A DNA stretch of 64,000 bases from Paraburkholderia hospita (GCF_002902965.1 NZ_CP026107.1:1922001-1986000), one strand, 5' to 3'; positions 35,374 through 45,113 are shown, numbered from the stretch's first letter. Notes: generated by a model from the letters alone, not told the origin. Translations and numbers: made by a program.

Positions 35374-36308
35374 TTGACGGGCTCCTCGGGCTTGTGCTCG
35401 CGACGTTCGCGGATATCGTGCGCGGCGTTGCGGGCGGCGTCCTCGTCTTCTTCGCTGACCTCGTTCGGACCGATGCGCGTGTAGTGGAAGAAGCCCGCCA
35501 GCGCCGTCAGCGCGATCGCCGCGACGCCGAGCGGCTTCGCAATGCCTTTCCACAGCTTCACGAACGGGCTGATATGCGGATCGTCAGGCAAGCCGTGGTA
35601 GAGCGAAGGCTGGTCCGCGTGATGCAGAACGTACATCACGTGCGTGCCGCCCACACCGGCCGGGTTGTACAGTCCCGCGTGTTCGAAGCCGCGCTCCTTC
35701 AGGTCGACGATGCGCTCTTCCGCGTGCTGGATCATGTCGACCTTGGTGCCGAATACGATCGCGCCCGTCGGGCAGGTCTTCACGCACGCCGGTTCCTGGC
35801 CGACACCGACGCGGTCCGAGCAGAGCGTGCACTTGTAGACGCGATGATCCGCCTTTGATAGCCGCGGAATATTGAACGGGCAGCCCGCAATGCAGTAGCC
35901 GCAGCCGATGCAGTTCTCCTCGTGGAAATCCACGATGCCGTTCGTGTACTGCACGATCGCGCCCGGCGATGGACACGCCTTCAGGCAACCGGGATCTTCG
36001 CAGTGCATGCAGCCGTCCTTGCGGATCAGCCATTCGAGATCGCCTTTCGGGTTCTCGTACTCGGTGAAGCGCATCACCGTCCACGAATGCTCGGTGAGAT
36101 CGCGCGGGTTGTCGTAGACGCCCGTCGTGATGCCGACCTCGTCGCGCAGGTCGTTCCACTCCATGCACGCTGTCTGGCACGCCTTGCAGCCGATGCACTT
36201 GGTCACGTCGATGAGTTTCGCGACCGTGCCCGTCACCGGCTCGCGCACCGACGTCGGCTGCACGGTCGTGGCGGAGAGGCGTTTGATATCGAGCGATTGA
36301 AATGCCAT
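35370..36308 (-). CDS. fdxH: Formate dehydrogenase, iron-sulfur beta subunit
   Basis: 312 aa. Four [4Fe-4S] cluster motifs: [35 protein letters not shown] and [17 protein letters not shown], and one C-terminal membrane helix ([18 protein letters not shown]) that docks the gamma subunit. Start 9 nt after the alpha stop. A periplasmic-facing electron relay of formate dehydrogenase N/O. Confidence 0.95.
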   Translation of the reverse strand: MAFQSLDIKRLSATTVQPTSVREPVTGTVAKLIDVTKCIGCKACQTACMEWNDLRDEVGITTGVYDNPRDLTEHSWTVMRFTEYENPKGDLEWLIRKDGCMHCEDPGCLKACPSPGAIVQYTNGIVDFHEENCIGCGYCIAGCPFNIPRLSKADHRVYKCTLCSDRVGVGQEPACVKTCPTGAIVFGTKVDMIQHAEERIVDLKERGFEHAGLYNPAGVGGTHVMYVLHHADQPSLYHGLPDDPHISPFVKLWKGIAKPLGVAAIALTALAGFFHYTRIGPNEVSEEDEDAARNAAHDIRERREHKPEEPVK

Positions 36309-36317
36309 GACGCCTCC

Positions 36318-39300
36318 CTATGCCTTCTCGATTTTCACGAGGAACGACTTCGATTCCGGCGTCTGCGAATTTCCGTCGCCCACGGCAGGCGTCAATGTGT
36401 TGGTGATATAGCCAGGCTTCGTGAGCCCCTTGAAGCCCCAATGCAGCGGAATGCCGACCGTCTGCACCTTCTTGCCATCGATCATCAATGGCTTGATCCG
36501 TTTCGTCACGACCGCGACTGCCACGATGTATCCGCGCTTGCTCGACACCTTTACGCGATCCCCGGCGACAACACCAATTTCTTTCGCCAGGTCCTCGCCG
36601 ATCTCCACGAACTGCTGCGGCTGCACGATCGAATTCAAACGTGCGTGCTTGGTCCAGAAGTGGAAGTGTTCGGTCAGACGATAGGTAGTGCCCGTATGCG
36701 GGAATTCCGGTGACTTGCCAAGCGCCGCACGATCGTCGGGAAATACGCGCGCAGCCGGGTTACTCGTCGCCAGTGGATTGTTCGGATGGAAGGTGTTGTA
36801 GCCGAGCGGTGTCTCGAACGGCTCGTAGTGCTCGGGGAACGGCCCTTCGTTCATCGCATCGCGTGCGAAGAACCGCGCGACGCCCTCCGCGTTCATGATG
36901 AACGGATTCATGCCGTTCTCGGGCGGCTCGTCGATCTTGAAGTCGGGGATGTCGGGCCCGCTCCAGCTCGTGCCGTTCCATGCAATCAGCTTGCGCTTCG
37001 GGTCGAACGGCTTGCCGCTCAGGTCGCACGACGCGCGGTTGTACAGCACGCGCCGGTTCGCAGGCCATGCCCATGCCCAGTTCAGCGTCTGGCCGATGCC
37101 CGTCGGGTCGCTATTGTCGCGCCGGCCCATCTGGTTCCCGTTCTGGGTCCATGCGCCGCAGAAGATCCAGCAGCCGCTCGTCGTCGTGCCGTCGTCCTTC
37201 AGCTGCGCAAAGCCGGCCAGCTGATCGCCTTTCTTGACCAATACTCTGGATGCATCTTTCGGGTCCGTGATGTCGGCGAGTGCGCGGCCGTTGTACTCCA
37301 TTGCGATCTCTTCGGGCGTCGGGCTGTCGGGGTCTGCGTACGGCCAGTCGAGCTTCACGATCGGATCGGGATACTTGCCGCCCTGCTCCACATACGCCTT
37401 GCGCATGCGCAGAAATAGACCCGACATGATTTCCAGATCGCTGCGCGCCTCATCGGGCGGTTGTGCGCCTTGCCAGTGCCATTGCAGCACGCGGCTCGAA
37501 CTGACGAGCGAACCGCGTTCCTCCGCGAAGCAGTTGGTCGGCAGCCGGAACACTTCCGTCTGGATCTTCGATGCATCGACGTCGTTGTATTCGCCGTAGT
37601 TCTTCCAGAACTCCGAGGTTTCCGTCGCGAGCGGGTCCATGATGACGAGCCACTTCAGCCTCGCGAGGCCCGCCGACGTCTTCGCCTTGTTCGGCGCGGC
37701 CGCGAGCGGATTGAAGCCCTGGCAGATATAGCCATTGACCTTGCCCTGATTCATCAGCTCGATCATCTGCATCAGGTCGTACGGCTTGTCGAGCTTCGGC
37801 AGGTAGTCGTAGCCCCAGTTGTTATCGGCCGTCGCGGCAGCGCCCCACCATGACTTCATCATGCTGACGAAAAACGCGCGGTAGTTCCTCTAATAGCTCA
37901 GCTGGTTCGGCCGTAGCGGTTGCGCTGCGCGCTTCTTGATATAGCCGTCGAAATCCTGCTCCGGCTCGGTCGGCAACGTCATATAGCCGGGCAGCGAGTT
38001 CGACAGCAGCCCGAGATCGGTCAAGCCCTGGATGTTCGAGTGGCCGCGCAATGCGTTCATTCCGCCGCCCGCGATGCCGATATTACCCAGCAGCAGTTGC
38101 ACCATCGCGCCCGTGCGGATCATCTGCGCGCCGACAGAGTGTTGCGTCCAGCCGAGCGCGTAAAGAATAGTGCCAGCACGGCCCGGCGTTGAGGTAGTCG
38201 CGAGCGTCTCGCAGACGTGCAGGAACTTCTCCTTCGGCGTGCCGCAGGTCTTTTCGACCATCTCGGGCGTGTAGCGCGAGTAGTGCTGTTTGAGCAGGTT
38301 GTACACGCAACGCGGATGCTGCAGCGTCATATCGACTTTTGCGTAACCGTCGTCGCCGCGCTCGTAGTCCCACGTCGTTTTGTCTGGGTACTTGTGCGCG
38401 TTCGCGTCGTAGCCGGAGAAGATGCCGTCGTTGAACGTAAAGTCTTCACGGACAATGAACGCAAAGTCCGTGTAATTCTTCACGTACTCGTGCTGGATCT
38501 TGTCATTGGTCAGCAGATAGTTGATCACGCCGCCAAGAAACGCGATGTCGGTGCCCGTGCGGATCGGCGCATAGAAGTCCGCGATGGAAGCCGTACGCGT
38601 AAAGCGCGGATCGACGACCATCAGCTTCGCCTTGTTGTGCGCCTTCGCCTCGGTCACCCATTTGAAACCGCACGGGTGCGCCTCGGCCGCATTGCCGCCC
38701 ATCACCAGAATCACGTCCGCGTTCTTGATGTCGACCCAATGGTTCGTCATCGCTCCACGGCCAAACGTCGGGGCAAGACCTGCCACCGTCGGGCCGTGTC
38801 AGACACGCGCCTGGTTGTCGAACGCAAGCATCCCCATGCTGCGGATGGCCTTGTGCGTCAGATAGCCGACCTCGTTGCTGGCCGCCGACGCCGCCAACAT
38901 GCCCGTGGTCAGCCAACGGTTGACCGTTTTGCCGTCTTCCGTCTTCTCGATGAAGTTCGCGTCGCGGTCTTCCTTCATCAGCTTCGCGATGCGGTCGAGC
39001 GCGTCGTCCCACGAGATGCGTTGCCACCGATCGGAACCGGCCGCACGATACTCGGGATACTTCAGACGGCTCGGGCTATGGATGAAGTCGATCAGGCTCG
39101 CCCCTTTCGGGCACAACGTGCCGCGATTGACCGGGTGGTCCGGGTCGCCTTCAATGTGAATGATGCTGGCAGTCGCGTTCTTCGCGCCGTCGCCAAGGCC
39201 GTACATCAGGATGCCGCAGCCGACGGAGCAATAAGGACACGTGTTGCGCGTTTCGGTAGTACGAGCCAGTTTGTACTGTCGGACTTCGGCGAGCGCGGGT

Positions 39301-39389
39301 TCCGGCGAGAAGCCCATCAGGGCCAAACTCGATCCGGCCAGCGTGCTCGCCGTCACCTTCAGAAACTGACGGCGGGACATTTGCAACAT
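36318..39389 (-). pseudogene. fdnG: Formate dehydrogenase N/O alpha subunit, selenocysteine-containing, interrupted by an in-frame TAG
   Basis: Tat-exported molybdopterin enzyme oxidising formate in the periplasm. From ATG 39389 (GAGAGG upstream) there are 1023 codons, matching the family (about 1015). Visible: twin-Arg motif SRRQFLK, 4Fe-4S motif CPYCSVGCG, then codon 197 is UGA within NQARV-Sec-HGPTVAG, the position of selenocysteine in E. coli FdnG, with a SECIS hairpin right after it. At codon 500 the frame has TAG (37890-37892) in QLSY-stop-RNYRAFFVS, where relatives have Trp (NYW.N). Downstream the frame is intact to 36318 (TETSEFW, DGTTTSGCW, TPEGPFPEHYEP-like, KRGYIVAVAV). So either a single G-to-A nonsense mutation, a sequencing error, or a suppressed stop. 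If read normally, the product would be 499 aa and inactive. Confidence 0.75.
38770..38787 (-). promoter_or_regulatory. Bacterial SECIS apical hairpin for UGA-Sec insertion
   Basis: On the mRNA, GG-U-GGCA-GGUCU-UGCC-CC: stem GGGGCA-type pairs (G87-C70, G86-C71, G84-C72, G83-C73, C82-G74, A81-U75 by last two digits) with a bulged U at 38785 and loop GGUCU. This is the SelB-binding form known from E. coli fdhF (bulged U plus GGUCU loop). It starts 11 nt after the UGA at 38799-38801. Confidence 0.85.
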
Positions 39390-39678
39390 GGTCGCCTCTC
39401 GTCTGGTGCTTGAGCAAGTGGCGAAAGTATATGTCGCTTCTCGTATCGCGTATTTGGAGGGTACGTGGCCACTTCCTTGCGTGCCCAACGACTCAACTTC
39501 TATTTCCGTGGCTCGAGTTCATGTCGCAGTCCGCGTCGAGTCGTTGACCGCGTTGAAGCATGCTGTATCGCTATATGATTCTTCCGAGCAAGCCTGAAAG
39601 GCTTACCCAGTAAGGTTTCGAGCGAGTGTTCGTTCCTACCGTCGCGCGCTGCTCCGCGTTTGTCGCTTCAATGCACCA

Positions 39679-40425
39679 TCAAAATGGGCTGATCCCTGAC
39701 ATCCCCCCGTCTACTGCCAGATCGGCGCCCGTCATATACCGCGATGCATCCGACGCGAGAAAGAGGATGGCTGCAGCAATTTCATCGGGCTTAGCCGGCC
39801 GCTTCATCGGAATGACATTCGACCATTGCAGCAGTTGCGCGTTGGATATTCCCAATGTATCGAAGATCGGCGTATCCGCAACCCCGGGTGAAATGCTGTT
39901 GACGCGTATGTCGTGCTCGACGAACTCGGCGGCAAAGCTCTTTGCGAGCGAAACCACCGCTGCTTTCGACGCACAATACGCGGAGAAATGCTTCGTGCCC
40001 TGATTGGCCGCAAGCGACGCAACAAGGATGATCGATGCAGGTCGAGCGAGAAACGGCAGCGACTCGCGTACAGTCGCGTAGACTGCGCCAACATTGACAT
40101 TGAGCACGTCGGAGAATTGCTCCCACGACGTCTCGCGCACGGGTGTTTGCCGGGAAATGCCGGCATTCGCGACCACCACGTTTACATCGCATTGAAAATG
40201 GCGAACTGCGCTCTCGTATAGCCTTTGCATGTCTTTCGGGCTTGCGGCGTCTGCGACGACAGCCAAAGCGTTGTCGCCGAGCTTCTTCGCAGCCTGGGCT
40301 AGTTTGTCCGCATTACGCCCGCTGATCACCACGCGCGCGCCCTCGGATACGAATCGTTCGGCGGTTGCGAAGCCAATGCCACTGCTGCCGCCTGTCACCA
40401 CAGCCAAAGCACGCTTGAGTAGCAT
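39679..40425 (-). CDS. Short-chain dehydrogenase/reductase
   Basis: 248 aa. TGGSSGIGFATA cofactor site, NAGIS, the catalytic YCASKAAV with upstream Ser in VASLAAN (weak), and VDGGMSGISPF at the end, a classical SDR. It starts 4 nt downstream of the cupin stop, so the two form an operon of cupin, SDR. NAD(P)(H)-dependent oxidoreductase of unknown substrate. Confidence 0.88.
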   Translation of the reverse strand: MLLKRALAVVTGGSSGIGFATAERFVSEGARVVISGRNADKLAQAAKKLGDNALAVVADAASPKDMQRLYESAVRHFQCDVNVVVANAGISRQTPVRETSWEQFSDVLNVNVGAVYATVRESLPFLARPASIILVASLAANQGTKHFSAYCASKAAVVSLAKSFAAEFVEHDIRVNSISPGVADTPIFDTLGISNAQLLQWSNVIPMKRPAKPDEIAAAILFLASDASRYMTGADLAVDGGMSGISPF

Positions 40426-40429
40426 TGCC

Positions 40430-40795
40430 TCATCCTCGCAAATTGACGACTAGTGCGCGGCCTGCCTGGATCGCGCGCGTCGTATGGCCTTCACCGTGCA
40501 AATCACCTGCAATGAAAACGGCGCCCGCCGCGAAGCGTTGCGCAGCGTCACTGCTCCCCACAACAATTTCGAGCTCCCCTGCGAGCACAACCACATATTG
40601 CCTGGACGGTGGATTGTGCCAACCGAGGAAATAGTCACCGTCGAACTCGTGCAAGAGTACGCTCTCGCACGCTTGCGGCGAAGACAACGAGACGGTAATG
40701 CCCTTGAAAGACACTGGGCTAACCTCAAAAGCCTTGATGTGCCTGAATAGCGAGTGTCCGTCGCCGCTGGTGTATATCTCGATGCATTCCATCAT
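40430..40795 (-). CDS. Small single-domain cupin protein
   Basis: 121 aa. Contains a cupin barrel: HNPPSRQYVVVLAGELEIVVG and AGAVFIAGDLHGEGHTTR, with His residues in plausible metal positions. Upstream partner of the SDR in a two-gene operon. Similar small cupins occur beside SDRs and MmgE/PrpD genes in catabolic clusters; the MmgE/PrpD remnant directly upstream suggests a decayed operon. Function unknown. Confidence 0.72.
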   Translation of the reverse strand: MMECIEIYTSGDGHSLFRHIKAFEVSPVSFKGITVSLSSPQACESVLLHEFDGDYFLGWHNPPSRQYVVVLAGELEIVVGSSDAAQRFAAGAVFIAGDLHGEGHTTRAIQAGRALVVNLRG

Positions 40796-40806
40796 TTCTC
40801 CTTTTG

Positions 40807-41189
40807 CTAGAAAACGAACGCACGTGGATGACCCGTCAATACCCGCAACGACTCGCCATGGATTGAGCCGGGAAGAAATGTGTCATCCAGCTCCATGCTG
40901 TGCGCGGCCATTCCGTTGGCCAGTGCGGCCCAGGCCGCGTGTACCGGGTCGGGCCGGCCGAGCAGCGTTGCGCCACCTGGGATCGGCCGTGCGGCAGCCA
41001 GCATGTGAACTGGTCGACTCGAATCCAGAGTGGAACCGTGCACCGCGATGGCAATGTAGTCAATGAAGAAATGCTTGGCGCGCTCGACCACGACGGGGGC
41101 AGCGCGTCATATTCGAGGCCGGCGCAGAAACGGCCGAATGTCTGCGCCACGGTTGACTGCACGCGGGGGGCGTGCGTTGGCGTGACCAT
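40807..41189 (-). pseudogene. MmgE/PrpD-family remnant, frameshifted and truncated
   Basis: From ATG 41189 the frame gives MVTPTHAPRV..FGRFCAGLEYDALPP. The homology then continues in another frame as VVERAKHFFIDYIAIAVHGS, AARPIPGGATLLGR and NGMAAHSMELDDTF, typical of the N-terminus of MmgE/PrpD (2-methylcitrate dehydratase-like) proteins. The break is in a run of five C (GGGGG on the plus strand near 41092), consistent with a one-base loss. Only about 127 of the usual 450 residues remain; a stop at 40807 ends it just before the cupin. Confidence 0.72.
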
Positions 41190-41436
41190 GAAGCATTACC
41201 TCCCAGTACCGGCTCGCGCGGGCTATTCGGGACATAGTAACGAGTCGCTGTTGCATTATAGCTAGTGCCTCATCGCGGATCGGGTTGTCGCCGGCATGAA
41301 CAGACCCGGCCGGGTCGGCTCAGTCAAAGTCCGCCACTCTGCACTATCATGGTGGACTCAGGAGGGCGCACATGTGTACCTGCGAAGCCAACCCGCACGA
41401 CGTTCGTCGTGCACGAATCAGGCAGTCATAGCCGAC

Positions 41437-41781
41437 ATGCGAAACGCGCGATACGGCAAAGGCCGGTTGCTGATCGTCACGGCGTTCGCGTTGTCCGCGT
41501 CCGTGTTCATCAACGGCTGTCAGTCGCCGGCGACGCCGGCAGTGACCGCACCGGGCCAGATCGCCACTGACGACGCTGCACTCGCCGCCCGGGTGAAGCA
41601 GGCGCTCGTCGCGGACGCGGGGTTGAGATCGTTGCCGATCAGCGTCGCGACGTATCGAGGCGTCGTGCAGTTGTCAGGCTACGTGGATTCAGAAGTGCAG
41701 ATGCAGAAAGCGCTTGCCGTGACGCGCGGCGTGCCGGGGGTGCAATCCCTGAGCAACGATCTACACCTCAGGACGCCTTGA
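41437..41781 (+). CDS. BON-domain lipoprotein
   Basis: 114 aa. Signal sequence with a lipobox-like FINGC at about residue 25, then one BON domain: VKQALVADAGLRSLPISV, RGVVQLSGYVDSEVQMQKAL and a final VQSLSNDLHL. Such proteins are periplasmic, membrane-anchored and linked with envelope stress or outer membrane stability. Single gene. Start ATG 41437 is the first giving a normal signal peptide. Confidence 0.85.
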   Translation: MRNARYGKGRLLIVTAFALSASVFINGCQSPATPAVTAPGQIATDDAALAARVKQALVADAGLRSLPISVATYRGVVQLSGYVDSEVQMQKALAVTRGVPGVQSLSNDLHLRTP

Positions 41782-41837
41782 CGCGCCTTTGCCGAAAACG
41801 GATGACGAACGCATTCAGTTCACCGCCAATGCAGTGA

Positions 41838-43244
41838 TTAACCGCCCCCAACATGTGTCTGGTCCGTAGTGATTCCGACCAGGCGTTGACCTTCTTTGCT
41901 GTCCTCGACTCTCCAGCCTCGCGCGCTTAACGCTGCCCGTATGTGATCGGCTCTTTCCCAATCCCTTCCAGATCTGGCCCGCTCGCGTTCGCTGAGTAAC
42001 ACTCGAATGTCTTCCGGAATATCAGACACAACAGGTTTCCATTCCTGCAAACCGAGACCAAGCACAGTATCAAAGCTGTCCACGGTTGCTCTCAGAGTCG
42101 CGGGTGGCAGGTTACTCCTGGTGAGTTCCCAAAGTACGGCAAGCGCCCTCGGCAGATTCAGGTCCTCGTTCACCTCGGCGTCGAAGCGGGCGGCGAATTC
42201 CGGATGGACGCGACCTGCGTCCGGCCAGGTCGAATAGAGATGGCGCAGCCGGTTCAATGCCGTCTGCGCGCCATCGAGAGACGCCCAGTTGAAGCGCAGA
42301 TTGCTCCGGTAATGGGCTGTCAGGCACAGATAACGGTAGGCGAGCGGATCGATGCTTCGACTCTGCAAGGTCTGAAGACGAATGAAATCCCCGCTCGACT
42401 TTGACATCTTCGTGTTCGTATCGAGCGTCAGAAAGTGTCCGTGCATCCAGAAATTCGCAAGCCGCGTGCCGTATGCCGCTTCCGTCTGCGCAATCTCGTT
42501 GTTGTGATGCACGGCGATATGGTCTTCGCCGCCGCAATGGATATCAAACCACGCGCCGAGGTATTTCGCGGACATGGCCGAGCACTCGATATGCCAACCG
42601 GGAAACCCGCGACCCCATGGGCTCTCCCATTCCATCTGCCGCTTGACTTCGGGCGGACTGAATTTCCACAAAGCAAAGTCGGTGACGTTCTTCTTCGCGC
42701 CGAGCGCGACCCGCTTCCCCGCGTGCAAACCTGCGCGGTCTAGCCGCGCGAGATAGCCGTAATTGTCCTGCTTACTGGTGTCGAAGTAGAGACCGTCGCC
42801 CGTCCGATACACATAGCCAGCTCGTTCGAGCTCGCCAATGACCGCGATCTGTTCGGTGATGTGATCGGTCGCACGGCACCAAACCGTGGGCTCCAGCAGG
42901 TGGAGGGCGTGCCAGTCCGCGACGAAGGCGTCGGTGTAGCGTCGAGCAATGGCCCACGCTGATTGCCCGGTTCGCTGACTGCCTTTCTCCATCTTGTCTT
43001 CGCCTTCGTCGGCATCAGAAGTCAGATGGCCGACGTCAGTGATATTGACGACGTGTCGGACCTCTAAACCGTTACGCATCAGTACGCGGCGCAGGATGTC
43101 CTCGAACACGTAGGTTCTGAGATTCCCGATGTGCGCATAGTCATAGACGGTGGGTCCGCAGCAATACATGCCGACCCGACCGGCGTGGATTGGCGTGAAC
43201 GGGCGCACGGTACGCGACCAGGTGTCATACAGCGCAAGCGGCAT
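41838..43244 (-). CDS. cysS: Cysteinyl-tRNA synthetase (class I)
   Basis: 468 aa. MPLALYDTWSRTVRPF start, zinc-Cys CCGPTVYDYAHIGN (HIGN in place of HIGH, as in many CysRS), WHIECSAM zinc ligand, HCGGEDHIAVHHNNE and KMSKSSGD. ATG 43244 is preferred to the frame start 43268. It charges tRNA-Cys. Divergent context (mixed accessory genes) suggests it may be a second copy. The 100-nt leader carries a Cys-rich small ORF and a terminator-like hairpin, so expression is probably attenuation-controlled by cysteinyl-tRNA. Confidence 0.92.
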   Translation of the reverse strand: MPLALYDTWSRTVRPFTPIHAGRVGMYCCGPTVYDYAHIGNLRTYVFEDILRRVLMRNGLEVRHVVNITDVGHLTSDADEGEDKMEKGSQRTGQSAWAIARRYTDAFVADWHALHLLEPTVWCRATDHITEQIAVIGELERAGYVYRTGDGLYFDTSKQDNYGYLARLDRAGLHAGKRVALGAKKNVTDFALWKFSPPEVKRQMEWESPWGRGFPGWHIECSAMSAKYLGAWFDIHCGGEDHIAVHHNNEIAQTEAAYGTRLANFWMHGHFLTLDTNTKMSKSSGDFIRLQTLQSRSIDPLAYRYLCLTAHYRSNLRFNWASLDGAQTALNRLRHLYSTWPDAGRVHPEFAARFDAEVNEDLNLPRALAVLWELTRSNLPPATLRATVDSFDTVLGLGLQEWKPVVSDIPEDIRVLLSERERARSGRDWERADHIRAALSARGWRVEDSKEGQRLVGITTDQTHVGGG

Positions 43245-43275
43245 CGAGTCTCTCCATCCCGAAGGCATACGGCCA

Positions 43276-43312
43276 GAAAACAGAAAGGCCGCCGGTTTTG
43301 CAACGGGCGGCC
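43276..43312 (-). terminator. Leader terminator hairpin upstream of cysS (attenuator)
   Basis: On the minus strand, GGCCGCC (43312-43306) pairs with GGCGGCC (43293-43287), 12-nt loop, followed by TTTCTGTTTTC (43286-43276). It is 32 nt before the cysS start. Its 5' arm can alternatively pair with a CGGGGGG tract in the leader ORF (43365-43359). Confidence 0.7.
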
Positions 43313-43345
43313 AGAAGGCGTTGGCTTCAACGTATAGCTAGATCG

Positions 43346-43423
43346 CTAGACGCAGCTTCCCCCCGGCACGTTCTGACAACATGCACGGATCAGCGAATCG
43401 AGGAGTTTGGCGTGACTAGACAT
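43346..43423 (-). CDS. Putative cysteine-rich leader peptide of cysS
   Basis: 25 codons from ATG 43423 to TAG 43346. It encodes adjacent Cys residues at 15 and 16 (IRACCQNV) and another at 24 (GGSCV stop), a very high Cys content for a short frame. It lies 100 nt upstream of cysS on the same strand, and the terminator-like hairpin follows it. The tandem Cys codons are placed just before the G-rich antiterminator partner, as needed for ribosome stalling when Cys-tRNA is scarce. Ribosome site is modest (AGGA 11 nt upstream). Too short for database detection; inference from position and sequence. Confidence 0.6.
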   Translation of the reverse strand: MSSHAKLLDSLIRACCQNVPGGSCV

Positions 43424-43914
43424 GTCAACAATCCTACCGTCTGTTGGCTGCGCAGGTCAATACCGTCGAATGGGTGGTCTCGGTGACGACTTGCGAACGA
43501 TCGATCATTGCAAACCGGGAGTTCATGTCGTTGGAAGGGTTTCGGATTGGAGTCGATCGTTATCGTTCGGATACCTACTGATTAAATTCGTGATCCCCAT
43601 TGTGCTGGACTTTGCCGGTTCAGGTGGAATGCGAATGGAGAACTAGGGCCGCATCGACCGCTGTACCGTCGTGCCGCAGATGTATTGGTGCCAGATGGCG
43701 CGCATGCAGTGGAGGTGTATAGCGCGGCACCGCTATTCAGCGGTGGCATAAAAGAGATGCCGGTTGCGATCGGCAAATCAACGAAAAGAGGCCAGAAAAA
43801 AGGCCTGTTCGCGATGTAACCGCACGCACAGGCCCGATAGAATTTGTTACGTACCGTCACGCGTCCGATACCTGTCGGATCGCTTTCTCACATCGGATTT
43901 CCGGTTAATTCAGC
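43424..43914. other. Intergenic region with promoter of cysS and of the REP transposase
   Basis: 491 nt with no convincing gene. A possible hairpin GGCCTGT..ACAGGCC lies at about 43802-43834. The cysS promoter should be near 43440-43480 on the minus strand. Confidence 0.4.
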
Positions 43915-44631
43915 ATGACACGGCTTGCACGGCACTACGTCCCAGAACAACCGCAGCACGTTATCTTGCAGGGGCTCACGGGGCCCGCTTTCCTGGACGA
44001 AGGAGACTACCTGTACTTCCTCGCCTGCCTGGCAGACGCAGCGCGCGTCGCCGATCTGGCAATCCATGCGTGGGTGCTCATGCCTGACGCGGTACAGTTC
44101 CTCGTCACGCCTTCATACGAGTCGAGCGTGGCCATGGCGATGCAGGCGGTCGGCCGCCGCTATGTCGAGACCTTCAACCGCCGCCACGGACGCCGCGGTA
44201 CGGTGTGGCGAGGCGGTTACTGCGCAACAGTGATTGAGCCCGACCGGTATTTTCTGTTCGCGAGCCAGGTCATCGATCATGCGCCGGTGCGCAACCGCCT
44301 TGTGGCAGAGCCGGGAAAGTACCAGTGGTCGAGCTACACGCATCACATCGGGCTGCGTGTCGATAGCTTCATCAAGGACCATCCGCTCTACCGGTCGCTC
44401 GGCAATACGCCGCTCGAGCGCCACCAGGCCTACCGCGATTTGAGCGCACAGCCCCTTGCCGAACTCGAGGTCAACAACCTGATGGAGTCGACGCTCAAGG
44501 GCTGGGTGCTCGGCAGCGCCGCGTATTGCGAGTGGGCGGCGCAGACAGCCAACCGGCGTTTGATGCCCCTGCTGCTGCGCGACCGGCCGCCCAAGGTTCG
44601 CACGACACGCGGTCTTGCACACGTGGGCTAA
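43915..44631 (+). CDS. REP-associated tyrosine transposase-like protein, active site altered
   Basis: 238 aa of the Y1_Tnp/RAYT family (PEQPQHVILQGL, IHAWVLMPD.VQFLVTP, AVGRRYVETFNRRHGRRGTVWRGGY, KYQWSSYTHHIGL, KGWVLGS). The usual HUH pair in MPNHVHLL reads MPDAVQFL here, so both metal His are lost. It is likely non-catalytic or domesticated. It may be related to the REP palindromes at 2.5 and 21.4-21.9 kb, but no copy flanks it. Single gene. Confidence 0.82.
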   Translation: MTRLARHYVPEQPQHVILQGLTGPAFLDEGDYLYFLACLADAARVADLAIHAWVLMPDAVQFLVTPSYESSVAMAMQAVGRRYVETFNRRHGRRGTVWRGGYCATVIEPDRYFLFASQVIDHAPVRNRLVAEPGKYQWSSYTHHIGLRVDSFIKDHPLYRSLGNTPLERHQAYRDLSAQPLAELEVNNLMESTLKGWVLGSAAYCEWAAQTANRRLMPLLLRDRPPKVRTTRGLAHVG

Positions 44632-44871
44632 TCAAAAGAAAAGCAGGCAATGAAACCTTGCTTGTTTGAGAGGTGCTACGTCAGGCCAGAGCGTTTCAAT
44701 CCGCTTGGCCGGTGTCGAGAAATCACCCTGCCCATCGCGTTCATCGTCGAACGCGGTGGCCGCACTGGAATAGGCGGTCAGGTCGACCGGTCTGTCCTTT
44801 TGCCCGAGCCGGACTTGAATCTCCTCATCCTCGGGGTAGAAGAGTTCATGGCAGTGTAGGCATTCCTGCAT
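44632..44871 (-). CDS. Small hypothetical protein with CxxC motif
   Basis: About 79 aa from ATG 44871 (an earlier Met is at 44892). Contains CLHCHELFY near the N-terminus and an acidic middle; no second Cys pair, so no clear zinc finger. It ends against the transposase stop, convergent with it. I do not recognise it and support is only an open frame of modest length. Confidence 0.3.
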   Translation of the reverse strand: MQECLHCHELFYPEDEEIQVRLGQKDRPVDLTAYSSAATAFDDERDGQGDFSTPAKRIETLWPDVAPLKQARFHCLLFF

Positions 44872-45113
44872 GGTGACTGGGCGTGCCGCCACACTTCCTG
44901 TTTTTCATTTTCCGTACGACGTTGAGACAAACTACTGGGCCATCGAGCCTCGAACTACCGCAGCCGACATAAAGCAGCTATTCGAGTGACCGCCCTTTCA
45001 ATCGATCCGATGACCGGCCATGGCCGATCACTGCCTCATGCGAACGACTACCCGATACTCGCACGGCCGCGACCGGCAGCAGGCGATTCCCTTTGAGTCG
45101 CTCAATGCTCGCC

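Noticed and set aside
36318..37862. Treating the C-terminal half of the formate dehydrogenase as an independent gene starting MMKSWWG
   Set aside because: It lacks a ribosome site and begins mid-domain; same frame as the N-terminal part across a single TAG.
37890..37892. TAG read as pyrrolysine
   Set aside because: Pyrrolysine use is not known in Burkholderiaceae and the family residue here is Trp.
43582..43860. 92-codon minus-strand frame upstream of the REP-type transposase
   Set aside because: No ribosome site or recognisable family; composition not gene-like.
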